From DASWKG01 sp036396755 (lineage in GTDB: Bacteria; Actinomycetota; UBA4738; CALAEC01), in the NCBI GenBank assembly GCA_036396755.1, contig DASWKG010000103.1:1-34074 (forward strand): 34,074 nucleotides of DNA. Direction: 5' to 3'. Each line of letters starts with the position of its first letter. The stretch's first letter is position 1. Below, in pieces: positions 1 to 6,991 of this stretch. Below the pieces are notes generated by a model. That model was given only the letters and a program-made list of their open reading frames with translations. It made no database searches and had not been told where the DNA came from. Both the position numbers and the translations under genes were made by a program.

Positions 1-1372
1 CGTACTCCTCCTTGCAGCGGTCGCAGAGGCGGCGCGCGAGGCGCTGCGCCACGACGCAGTCGACCGCCGAGGCGACGAGGTAGGGCTCCACCTCCATCTC
101 GACGAGCCGCGTCACCGCGGAGGCCGAGTCGTTCGTGTGGAGCGTGGACAGCACGAGGTGACCGGTGAGCGCCGCCTCCATCGCGATCATGGCCGTCTCG
201 CGGTCTCGGATCTCACCGATGAGCACGACGTCGGGGTCGGCGCGGAGGATCGAGCGGAGGGCCGAGGCGAAGGTCAGCCCGGCCTTCGCGTTCACCTGGA
301 TCTGGTTGACGCCGGCGAGACGGTACTCGACCGGGTCCTCGACCGTGATGATGTTCTTCTCGGCGTCGTTGATGATGTTGAGGGTGCCGTAGAGGCTCGT
401 CGACTTCCCCGAACCCGTGGGACCGGTCACCAGGCAGGTCCCGTACGGCTTCCGGAAGGCCTGCTCGTACCGCTCGTAGGCCTCGTCCTGGAACCCGAGG
501 TCCTCGAGCTTCATGAGGACGCTGCTCTTGTCCAGGATCCGGATGACGACCTTCTCGCCGTAGACGGTGGGAAGGGTCGCCACCCGCAGGTCGACCGGCT
601 TGCCGCTGAGGACGAGGCCGATGCGGCCGTCCTGGGGGATGCGGCGCTCGGCGATGTTGATGTCGGCCATGACCTTGAGTCGCGAGATCAGGCCGTTCTG
701 GATGTTCTTGGGCGAGCGCATCACCTCGTGGAGGACGCCGTCGACCCGGTAGCGGATGCGGACGTCTCGCTCGTGGGGCTCGATGTGGATGTCGGAGGCG
801 CGGTCGCCCACGGCCTGCGTGATGAGCAGGTTGACGAGCTTGACGATCGGGGCATCCTCGACCGCGTCGCGGATGTCCTCGATGGAGGCATCGGACTCGG
901 CCGCGCTCGCGGCCTCCGAGGCCATGTCCTCGACCTCCTGGTCGAAGCGCGAGTACTTCCCGATCGCGGCCTCGATATCGCTGGCGGTGGACACGACCGG
1001 CCGTACGTCGCGTCCGGTGATCGTACGGATGTCGTCGAGGGCGAAGACGTTCGAGGGGTCCGACATGGCGACGATCAGCGTCTCTTCGTCCCAGCCGATC
1101 GGGATCACGTGGTAGCGCCGGGCCACCTGCTCGGGGACCAGGCCGACGACGGTCGGATCGAGCTGGACGTCGCCGAGCTCCACGTACTCGAGGCCCACGT
1201 GGCGCGCGAGGATGGCCACGAGGTCGGTCTCCGAGACGAGCTTGAGGTCGAGCAGCACCCGCCCGAGCGAGCGCCCCTCGCGCTCCTGCTCGGCGCTGGC
1301 GAGTCGCAGCTGCTCCTCGTCGATCAAGCCTTCGTCGACGAGCAGCGCTCCCAGGTCCTTCGTCATCGCCAT
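1..1372 (-). CDS. pilB: Type IV pilus / type II secretion assembly ATPase (PilB/GspE family), C-terminus cut by window edge
   Basis: Hexameric cytoplasmic ATPase that powers pilin or pseudopilin polymerisation at the inner membrane. About 457 codons are present and the frame runs off the left edge; the family is usually near 560 residues, so roughly 100 C-terminal residues are missing. The N-terminal GspE-N (MshEN-like) region covers about residues 5-150. The ATPase core shows Walker A TGPTGSGKST near residue 317, the Asp box VEDPVEY, Walker B DPDVVLIGEIRD and the His box LVLSTLHTND. A CxxC pair (CDRCKEEY) just before the edge is the start of the usual tetracysteine zinc site. ATG at 1372 is preceded by AAGGGA at a 6-nt gap; a second ATG at 1366 is less well placed. 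The gene follows the 198-aa gene by 24 nt and is probably co-transcribed. PilB and GspE cannot be separated without the neighbouring pilus genes. Confidence 0.95.
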   Translation of the reverse strand, partial: MAMTKDLGALLVDEGLIDEEQLRLASAEQEREGRSLGRVLLDLKLVSETDLVAILARHVGLEYVELGDVQLDPTVVGLVPEQVARRYHVIPIGWDEETLIVAMSDPSNVFALDDIRTITGRDVRPVVSTASDIEAAIGKYSRFDQEVEDMASEAASAAESDASIEDIRDAVEDAPIVKLVNLLITQAVGDRASDIHIEPHERDVRIRYRVDGVLHEVMRSPKNIQNGLISRLKVMADINIAERRIPQDGRIGLVLSGKPVDLRVATLPTVYGEKVVIRILDKSSVLMKLEDLGFQDEAYERYEQAFRKPYGTCLVTGPTGSGKSTSLYGTLNIINDAEKNIITVEDPVEYRLAGVNQIQVNAKAGLTFASALRSILRADPDVVLIGEIRDRETAMIAMEAALTGHLVLSTLHTNDSASAVTRLVEMEVEPYLVASAVDCVVAQRLARRLCDRCKEEY

Positions 1373-1396
1373 CTCGGGTCCCTTCGCTCCGATTCC

Positions 1397-1993
1397 CTAC
1401 TCGTGTGCCCGGCGGTCCTCCTGGAGCCACGCGAACTCGCGGACCAGGGCCATCGGGTCGACGTTGGGGTCGGGTGCGCCCATCCCCGGGCGCGCCTTCT
1501 CGCGGCTTCGGACGCCCGCGTCGGCGGGCACCTCATCGGTCGGGCCGGGGATCTCGTCGGCGGCCTCGGCCACCAGGACGGCCACGGCGGCCTCGGCCAC
1601 CTCACCGGGCTCCACCTCGGCGAGGCTGCCCGCCGCGCCCACCTGGGCCGGAACCGGCACGGGCACCTCACGCGCGGCGGCGACCAGCATCTCCAGACGC
1701 TCGAGCAGCAGACCGGGGGCGACGGAAGCGTCGGCGATCAGCAGGCCGGCGCGGTCCTCGAGCTGCGCCACCGCCCAGATCTCCTCGTCGACCGCGACGA
1801 AGCCCCGCCGGAGCGATCCCAGGCCGTGGAAGCGGCGCCAGATCTCGCTCGAGGAAGGGGCGGCACCGGCGGGGACGGCGCTGACGACCTCTCCCTCACC
1901 GGTGAAGATCACGCAGCTCCGGGCTCCGCCGACGTCGTCGACGAGCCGGGCCGCCATCGTGTCGAGATCGCTGCTCATGTCTAGGAACAGCAT
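1397..1993 (-). CDS. Hypothetical protein, possible roadblock/LC7-like N-terminal domain, next to pilB
   Basis: Encodes 198 residues with no confident family. Residues 6-110 alternate helix and strand in the order expected of a roadblock/LC7 fold: an N-terminal helix, the hairpin SCVIFTGEGEVVSAV, a second sheet GFVAVDEEIWAV…AGLLIADA and a final helix LLLERLEMLVAAA. This is a pattern impression, not a motif match. Residues 110-198 are Ala/Val/Glu/Pro-rich and probably disordered, ending in DPMALVREFAWLQEDRRAHE. The ATG at 1993 follows AAGGAGAGGGG by about 11 nt. A second ATG at 1978 (MSSDLD) is possible but further from that site. It lies between mltG and pilB with short gaps. Roadblock proteins elsewhere act with small GTPases of the MglA type in pilus polarity, so the position is suggestive, but the role is unknown. 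Confidence 0.75.
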   Translation of the reverse strand: MLFLDMSSDLDTMAARLVDDVGGARSCVIFTGEGEVVSAVPAGAAPSSSEIWRRFHGLGSLRRGFVAVDEEIWAVAQLEDRAGLLIADASVAPGLLLERLEMLVAAAREVPVPVPAQVGAAGSLAEVEPGEVAEAAVAVLVAEAADEIPGPTDEVPADAGVRSREKARPGMGAPDPNVDPMALVREFAWLQEDRRAHE

Positions 1994-2068
1994 CGGCGGC
2001 CGTTCCCCTCTCCTTGAGGACCGCCTGAGAAGTCGGGATCCTGCCTGGTCAGCGGGGCTTTCGGAGGC

Positions 2069-3109
2069 TCAGCCCCCGGACTGGGCCTCTTCCTTGAGCC
2101 GCAGGAACTCGTCGTAGGAGTCGGTGAAGGCGTGCCGGCCCGACTCGTCGATCACGACGTAGTAGAGGTAGCTCGCGTCGGCGGGAGCCAGCGCCGCCTC
2201 GAGGGAGGCCAGGCCCGGGCTCGCGATCGGCGTCGGGGGAAGGCCGGGGATGAGGTAGGTGTTGTACGGGCTCTCGTACTCGTAGTCCTCGTAGGTGAGC
2301 GAATCCTTGTGCTCGGGGAGCGCGTACTGCACCGTGGCATCGATCTGGAGCGGCATGCCCAGCTCGAGCCGGTTGTAGATGACGGCGGCGACCTTCGCCC
2401 GGTCCTCGGGGATCCGGGCCTCGCGCTCCACCAGCGAGGCGATGATGACGGCCTCGTAGCGCGAGACGCCCAGCTCGCCGAGGCTCCCCCACCGGAGCGT
2501 CCGGGCCTCGGTTCGGAACTGCTCCAGCAGGCGCTCGACCACCCCCTCGGGAGACAGCCCCTCCTCGGGGAACTCGTAGGTCTTCGGGAACAGGAACCCC
2601 TCCACCGTGGAGGTGCCCGGGGGGAGGAAGGGCGGGAGCGACCACTCGCCGCTCGTCGCCTCCTCGAGGAGGGCCCGCCTCGGCAGGCCGAGATCCTCGG
2701 CCACCTCGTCGGCCACCTCCTCGACCCGGAGTCCCTCGGGGATCGTGGTCGAGACGGTCTCCTCCGGGATCGGCCCGGCCGCCAACACATCCAGCGCCTC
2801 CGAGAGCGCCAGGTTGGTCCTGAACTCGTAGGAGCCGGCCAGGATCGTGGAGGCGAGGCCGCGGAGCCGCACCATGACGCGGAACATGAAGGGCGAGCGG
2901 ATGACCTCGGCGTCGGCGAGCAGGTCGGCGACGTCGCCGGGGTCCGAGCCCTGGGCGATCTCCACCGCGACGGGCCGCTGCGCGCCGGACGCCCCCGTGG
3001 CCCACAGGTAGAAGCCGATCGAGCCGACCGCCAGCAGCACGAAGATCAGGAACAGGACGAGGAGGATGCGGGAGGCGCGCCCGCGCTCGCGGTGTCGGGG
3101 GGAGTGCAT
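2069..3109 (-). CDS. mltG: Endolytic peptidoglycan transglycosylase MltG (YceG family)
   Basis: Membrane-anchored lytic transglycosylase that cleaves nascent glycan strands and sets their length. It has 346 residues: a basic N-terminus, one signal-anchor helix at about 15-37 (ILLVLFLIFVLLAVGSIGFY), a LysM-like subdomain at about 46-110 and the YceG catalytic domain. The catalytic glutamate lies in ASLVEREA (E228 by position), followed by the family signature VAAVIYNRLELGMPLQIDAT and, near the C-terminus, YNTYLIPGLPPTPIASPG. The frame is open upstream into ruvX, but the ATG at 3109 is chosen because it places the membrane anchor at the N-terminus and lies 13 nt after the ruvX stop. GAGGGG directly abuts it, so translational coupling to ruvX is likely. 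Order alaS–ruvX–mltG is standard for Actinomycetota. A short GGGGCT/AGCCCC hairpin overlaps the stop codon (2054-2076). Confidence 0.95.
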   Translation of the reverse strand: MHSPRHRERGRASRILLVLFLIFVLLAVGSIGFYLWATGASGAQRPVAVEIAQGSDPGDVADLLADAEVIRSPFMFRVMVRLRGLASTILAGSYEFRTNLALSEALDVLAAGPIPEETVSTTIPEGLRVEEVADEVAEDLGLPRRALLEEATSGEWSLPPFLPPGTSTVEGFLFPKTYEFPEEGLSPEGVVERLLEQFRTEARTLRWGSLGELGVSRYEAVIIASLVEREARIPEDRAKVAAVIYNRLELGMPLQIDATVQYALPEHKDSLTYEDYEYESPYNTYLIPGLPPTPIASPGLASLEAALAPADASYLYYVVIDESGRHAFTDSYDEFLRLKEEAQSGG

Positions 3110-3122
3110 CCCCCTCAGGATA

Positions 3123-3614
3123 TCAAGCGTCGTCGGGTGCGCCGGAGGGCGTCCGGCGGTCCAGGAAGGCGCCGAGGATGAGGGCCGCGGCGGCCTGGTC
3201 GACCGACCGCCGGCGCTCGCGGGGCGAGGCACCCGCCGCCCGCAGGCCCCGCTCCGCTTCGACCGTCGTGAGCCGTTCGTCCTGAAGGTGGACCGGGACG
3301 TCGAGGACCATCCGCAGGCCCTCGGCGAACTCCTCGGCGTGCATCGCCGCCGTGCCCCGCTCCCCCTTCAGCGTGAGGGGGTGGCCCACCACCACCTCGG
3401 TCACCTGGTGCTCCGCGACGAGGCCGGCCACCGCCTTGAGATCCTGGGGGCCGCCCGCCACGCGGATCGTGCCGGCGGGAAGCGCCACGGTGCGACCGGG
3501 GTCCGACACCGCCACGCCGATCCGGGCCTCGCCGACGTCGAGCGCGAGCACCCGGCCGCCGGCATCCGCGGGCCGCTCAGGCGGGGGCCCGGCACCCGCG
3601 GGCCGCTCAGGCAT
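3123..3614 (-). CDS. ruvX: Putative pre-16S rRNA nuclease RuvX/YqgF
   Basis: RNase H-fold nuclease of the YqgF family, implicated in maturing the 5' end of 16S rRNA. It has 163 residues, slightly long because of a Pro/Gly-rich N-terminal extension of about 20 residues before the core. The three acidic clusters of the fold are visible: LALDVGEARIGVAVSD near residue 25, VHLQDERLTT near 110 and VDQAAAALIL near 140. The ATG at 3614 overlaps the alaS stop by 8 nt (ATGCCTGA), which is strong support for this start and for translational coupling. A later start just before the LALDVG core cannot be excluded. It is followed by mltG. Confidence 0.93.
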   Translation of the reverse strand: MPERPAGAGPPPERPADAGGRVLALDVGEARIGVAVSDPGRTVALPAGTIRVAGGPQDLKAVAGLVAEHQVTEVVVGHPLTLKGERGTAAMHAEEFAEGLRMVLDVPVHLQDERLTTVEAERGLRAAGASPRERRRSVDQAAAALILGAFLDRRTPSGAPDDA

Positions 3615-6231
3615 CGCGCAGGAGCACCTCGAGGCGCCCGGGCACGCCGGACAGCGCCGCGGCGAGCGCGTCGGGCTTCCCGCCGCCGGCGAACGCCAGG
3701 TGGTCCTTGCCGCCGGCGCCGCCGCCCACGGTCGCGGCGGCCTCCTCGAGCAGGCGAGGCGCGGTCACGCCCCGCTCGATGAGCCCCTTCGTCACGGCGG
3801 CCACGAGGGTCGCCTTCTTCTCGTCGCGGGTGCCGAGCACGACGGCCCCGGGGCCATCGGGCTCGAGGCGCCCGCGGAGCTGGAGCGCCATCTCGCGCAG
3901 GGCCCCGGCGTCGCCGCCGAGCTCCGCCACGACGAGCGGCACGCCCGCGACCGCGGTGGCCGACGCGAGCAGCTCGCCGCCCTGCTCCCCACGCTCCTTC
4001 GCGCGGAGCGAGCCCAGCTCGTTCTCGAGCTCCTTGAGGTGGGCCATCGCCCGGCGCGCCCGGTCGGGCGCCTGCCGCGGGTCCCCGGCGCCGAGGATCT
4101 CCGCGACCTCCTCGAGCAGGCGACGCTCGCGGTTGACGTGCTCGAGGGCGTCGGGGCCCACCAGGGCCTCGATCCGGCGCAGGCCCGACCCGATGCTGCC
4201 CTCCGACTGCACGAGGAACAGCGCCACCTGTCCGGTGCGCCCCACGTGGGTGCCGCCGCAGAGCTCGATCGAGTAGTCGCCGACCTCGACGACCCGGACC
4301 ATGTCGCCGTACTTCTCCCCGAAGAGCGCGATCGCCCCCTGGCTCTTGGCGAAGTCGAGGGTGGTCTCGTAGGCCCGCACGGGGGCGTCCTCCGCCAGCC
4401 GGACGTTCGCCCGCCCCTCCACCTCCTCCAGCAGGTCGCGCGAGAGCCCCTCGAAGTGCGTGAAGTCGAACCGGAGCCTGCCCGGGGCGACGAGCGAGCC
4501 CGCCTGCCGCGCGTGGTCGCCCAGCAGGTCGCGCACGGTCCAGTGGAGGACGTGCGTCCCGGTGTGGGAGCGGGCCGTCGCCTCGCGGCGCGCCCCATCG
4601 ATCTCGGCCTCCGCCTCCTGCCCGGCCCGCACCTCGCCCGAGGCGACCACCCCCCGGTGCACGATCGTCGCGCCGGGCCCGGCGACCGTGTCCTCGATCC
4701 GGATCTCGCCGCTCCCGGTCTTGATGACGCCCGCGTCCCCGACCTGGCCGCCGCCCTCGGCGTAGAAGGGCGTGCGATCGAGCAGCACCTCGACCCGCTC
4801 GCCCTCGGTCGCGGTCTCCCGGCGCTCGCCGCCGGTGACGACCGCGACGAGACGCGCCTCGGCGCGAGGGTGCGCGTAGCCCACGAACTCGGTGCTCCCG
4901 GCCTCGCGGGCGGCCTCGCCGAGCCCGCGCTCCTCGGGACCGCCCTTCGCCGCCTCGCGCGCGCGCGTCCGTTGCTCCCCCATCAGCAGCTCGAAGCGCT
5001 CGGTGTCGACCTGGAGCCCGGCCTCGCGGGCCAGCTCCTGGGTCAGCTCGATGGGGAAGCCGTAGGTGTCGTGGTAGAGGAAGGCCGCCTCGCCGGGGAA
5101 GGTGCTGCTCCCCGCGCCCTTCGCCCGCTCGACCTCCTCCTCGAACAGCGTGAGGCCCTGGCGCAGGGTCCGTCCGAAGTGCTCCTCCTCCGATGTCGCC
5201 ACCTGAAGGACGAACGCCTTCCGCTCGACGAGGTCGGGGTACGCCTCGCCGAAGAGCTCCACCGTCCGCTCGACGAGCGCGGGCGTGACGTCCTCGTGCA
5301 CCCCGAGGCGCCGCGCGTGGGAGACCACGCGGCGGAGCATCCGGCGCAGCACGTAGCCGCGGCCCTCGTTCGACGGGACGACGCCGTCGGCGATCAGGAA
5401 CGCGGTGGCCCGGCCGTGCTCGGCCACGATCCGCAGCGAACGATCCGTCTCGCCGTCCTCGCCGTAGCGGCGCCCGCTGAGGCGCTCGGCCTCGTCGAGC
5501 AGGGGACGCAGCAGGTCGGTCTCGAACGCGGAGCCCACCCCCTGCAGGACGAGCGCCATCCGCTCGAGCCCCATGCCGGTGTCGATGTTCTTCGTGGGAA
5601 GGTCGCCGGCCACCTCGATCGCCGCGTCGCACTCGTTCTGCATGAAGACCAGGTTCCAGATCTCGAGGTAGCGGTCCTCGTCCACCTCGGGACCGCCCTC
5701 GGCGCCGTGCTCGGGACCGCGGTCGACGTAGATCTCCGAGCAGGGGCCGCAGGGGCCGGCCACCCCCATCGACCAGAAGTTGTCCTTCTTCCCGCGGCGG
5801 ACGATGCGGTCGGGCGGCAGGTGCTCCTTCCAGATCGCCTCGGCCTCGTCGTCGCTCTCGAACACGGTGGCCCACAGCCGGTCGGGCTCGACCCCGAATC
5901 CCTCGGTCACGAGCTGCCAGGCGAAGGCGACCGCCTCCTCCTTGAAGTAGTCCCCGAACGAGAAGTTGCCGAGCATCTCGAACAGGGTCAGGTGGCGGTC
6001 GGTCTCGCCGACGAGGTCGATGTCGGTGGTGCGGAACGCCTTCTGGCACGACGTGGCACGCGGGTAGGACGGCGGCTGCTCCCCGAGGAAGAAGGGCTTG
6101 AACTGGACCATCCCGGCGGTGGTGAGGAGAAGGCTCGGGTCGTTCGGGATCAGCGAGGACGAGGGCACGACCTGGTGCTCGCGCTCCGCGAAGAAGTCGA
6201 GGAAGCGGCGGCGGATCCGGCTGCCTTCCAT
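3607..6231 (-). CDS. alaS: Alanyl-tRNA synthetase
   Basis: Charges tRNA-Ala and hydrolyses mischarged Ser/Gly-tRNA-Ala. The 874-residue product is full length. The class II catalytic domain is at the N-terminus (FLDFFAEREHQVVPSSSLIP, TTAGMVQFKPFF, GNFSFGDYFKEEA, MGLERMALVLQG). A beta-barrel region with GGGQVGD follows. The editing domain carries the zinc ligands HTGTH and CGGTHVGRTG. The C-Ala domain ends GGGAGGKDHLAFAGGG. No Shine-Dalgarno sequence is visible before the ATG at 6231; a TACACT hexamer lies 8 nt upstream instead. The gene follows the DUF6167-like gene by 37 nt and overlaps ruvX. It may therefore be read both from the DUF948 promoter and from its own start. Confidence 0.98.
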   Translation of the reverse strand: MEGSRIRRRFLDFFAEREHQVVPSSSLIPNDPSLLLTTAGMVQFKPFFLGEQPPSYPRATSCQKAFRTTDIDLVGETDRHLTLFEMLGNFSFGDYFKEEAVAFAWQLVTEGFGVEPDRLWATVFESDDEAEAIWKEHLPPDRIVRRGKKDNFWSMGVAGPCGPCSEIYVDRGPEHGAEGGPEVDEDRYLEIWNLVFMQNECDAAIEVAGDLPTKNIDTGMGLERMALVLQGVGSAFETDLLRPLLDEAERLSGRRYGEDGETDRSLRIVAEHGRATAFLIADGVVPSNEGRGYVLRRMLRRVVSHARRLGVHEDVTPALVERTVELFGEAYPDLVERKAFVLQVATSEEEHFGRTLRQGLTLFEEEVERAKGAGSSTFPGEAAFLYHDTYGFPIELTQELAREAGLQVDTERFELLMGEQRTRAREAAKGGPEERGLGEAAREAGSTEFVGYAHPRAEARLVAVVTGGERRETATEGERVEVLLDRTPFYAEGGGQVGDAGVIKTGSGEIRIEDTVAGPGATIVHRGVVASGEVRAGQEAEAEIDGARREATARSHTGTHVLHWTVRDLLGDHARQAGSLVAPGRLRFDFTHFEGLSRDLLEEVEGRANVRLAEDAPVRAYETTLDFAKSQGAIALFGEKYGDMVRVVEVGDYSIELCGGTHVGRTGQVALFLVQSEGSIGSGLRRIEALVGPDALEHVNRERRLLEEVAEILGAGDPRQAPDRARRAMAHLKELENELGSLRAKERGEQGGELLASATAVAGVPLVVAELGGDAGALREMALQLRGRLEPDGPGAVVLGTRDEKKATLVAAVTKGLIERGVTAPRLLEEAAATVGGGAGGKDHLAFAGGGKPDALAAALSGVPGRLEVLLRDA

Positions 6232-6239
6232 GAAGGGTG

Positions 6240-6245
6240 AGTGTA
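6240..6245 (-). promoter_or_regulatory. alaS: Candidate -10 element for a leaderless alaS transcript
   Basis: TACACT fits the TANNNT -10 pattern and ends 8 nt before the alaS ATG, so transcription would start at or within 1-2 nt of the start codon. No ribosome-binding site is present. No convincing -35 hexamer is seen 16-19 nt upstream, so this is tentative. Confidence 0.35.
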
Positions 6246-6268
6246 GTGGCCGCGGAGGACTCGGGCCG

Positions 6269-6499
6269 TTACTCGCCGAGCTCGGCCCTGATCTCGCTCT
6301 CGGCCCGGGCCATCTCCTCGCGGCCGGCCTCGAGCGACTCGCGCAGGAGGCGGCCGAGGTCGCGGATGCCCTCGCTCGCCTGCGCGCCGATGTTCGCCGG
6401 CGACAGGCGCTGCTGCTGGCGGCGGACCCAGCGCGAGACCATCACGGCGGCGGTCACGCCCGCCCCGAGGCCCATCGACAGCCAGAAGATGCGCCTCAT
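6269..6499 (-). CDS. Small membrane protein resembling DUF6167
   Basis: A 76-residue protein with one N-terminal helix (IFWLSMGLGAGVTAAVMVSRWV), then an Arg/Gln-rich turn, then an amphipathic charged helix (LGRLLRESLEAGREEMARAE). The motif RLSPANIGAQASEGI resembles the LTPESLAAQAADKA region of the DUF6167 proteins found at the same place (between DUF948 and alaS) in Streptomyces. The assignment rests on size, position and that resemblance. ATG at 6499 is preceded by AGGG at a 5-nt gap, and only 6 nt separate it from the DUF948 stop. Function is unknown; the neighbours suggest a small envelope-associated role. Confidence 0.8.
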   Translation of the reverse strand: MRRIFWLSMGLGAGVTAAVMVSRWVRRQQQRLSPANIGAQASEGIRDLGRLLRESLEAGREEMARAESEIRAELGE

Positions 6500-6505
6500 C
6501 GAGCC

Positions 6506-6862
6506 CTACTTCTGGCCGCGGAAGCGCTTCGTGGCCTTCGCGGCGCCGACGGCGAAGGCGGCCAGCTTGATCAGCGGGTTCGAGACGGTCTTCTCGACGA
6601 CGGCCGTGATGCGCTCGACCGACTTCGCGATGTTGCCGGCCGAGGCCATGATCGTGTCGACGCGGTCGATCTCGCGGTTCACGCCCGCCACCGAGGTCTT
6701 CACCTCGGAGAGGAGCGGAACGGTCTCGCCGCGCACGCCGTCGATGAGGATCTTCGTGCTCTCGAGGAGCCGGACCATCGTGACGAGCATCGCCGAGAGG
6801 AACACGACCAGGACGGCCCAGAAGACCGCCAGGATCAACAGCGCCCAGTCACCCGCCGACAT
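6506..6862 (-). CDS. DUF948 membrane-anchored protein
   Basis: A 118-residue protein with one N-terminal transmembrane helix (WALLILAVFWAVLVVFLSAM) followed by a long amphipathic coiled-coil-like stretch (VRLLESTKILIDGVRGE … REIDRVDTIMASAGNIAK) and a basic end KATKRFRGQK. This is the DUF948 layout. The ATG at 6862 is chosen over one 72 nt upstream because GGGAGGT sits 4-5 nt before it and the helix then begins at residue 5. It is the first gene of the DUF948–DUF6167-like–alaS–ruvX–mltG run, a conserved actinobacterial order. Biochemical function is not known. Confidence 0.9.
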   Translation of the reverse strand: MSAGDWALLILAVFWAVLVVFLSAMLVTMVRLLESTKILIDGVRGETVPLLSEVKTSVAGVNREIDRVDTIMASAGNIAKSVERITAVVEKTVSNPLIKLAAFAVGAAKATKRFRGQK

Positions 6863-6886
6863 GCCACCTCCCGTTCGCGAAGCGCC

Positions 6887-6892
6887 ATCATA
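6887..6892 (-). promoter_or_regulatory. Strong -10 hexamer heading the DUF948–alaS–mltG operon
   Basis: TATGAT on the minus strand matches the TATAAT consensus at five of six bases in an otherwise GC-rich region. It would start transcription near 6880 and give an 18-nt leader containing the GGGAGGT ribosome-binding site. The -35 region is weak (TT-containing only). Confidence 0.6.
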
Positions 6893-6931
6893 CCCGGCGA
6901 GCCCGGGGACCCCGAAACCCGGCCGGTCCGG

Positions 6932-6991
6932 CATCGGTCAGACGGCCGACATCGGATAGCCCGTAGTGACTATGGACGTCCGACCGACATG
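6932..6991. promoter_or_regulatory. Imperfect inverted repeat across the divergent kinase/DUF948 promoter region
   Basis: The left arm CATCGGTCAGACG (6932-6944) and the right arm CGTCCGACCGACATG (6977-6991) are near inverted copies separated by 32 nt and straddle the kinase start. This could be a bipartite operator for a divergent regulator. It may also be chance in GC-rich DNA. Confidence 0.25.

Noticed and set aside
137..1984. 615-codon open frame on the plus strand opposite pilB and the 198-aa gene
   Set aside because: Antisense shadow typical of high-GC DNA. Its composition is Arg/Asp/Gly-rich with no motif, while the minus strand encodes an unmistakable GspE/PilB.
2054..2076. GGGGCT/AGCCCC hairpin over the mltG stop as a terminator
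   Set aside because: The stem is only 6 bp with a 11-nt loop and no T-run, and the next gene follows closely on the same strand, so read-through is more likely.
3352..6240. 962-codon open frame on the plus strand opposite alaS
   Set aside because: The minus strand encodes a full AlaRS with all motifs. The plus-strand translation is a low-complexity Arg/Leu/Ala/Gly shadow.
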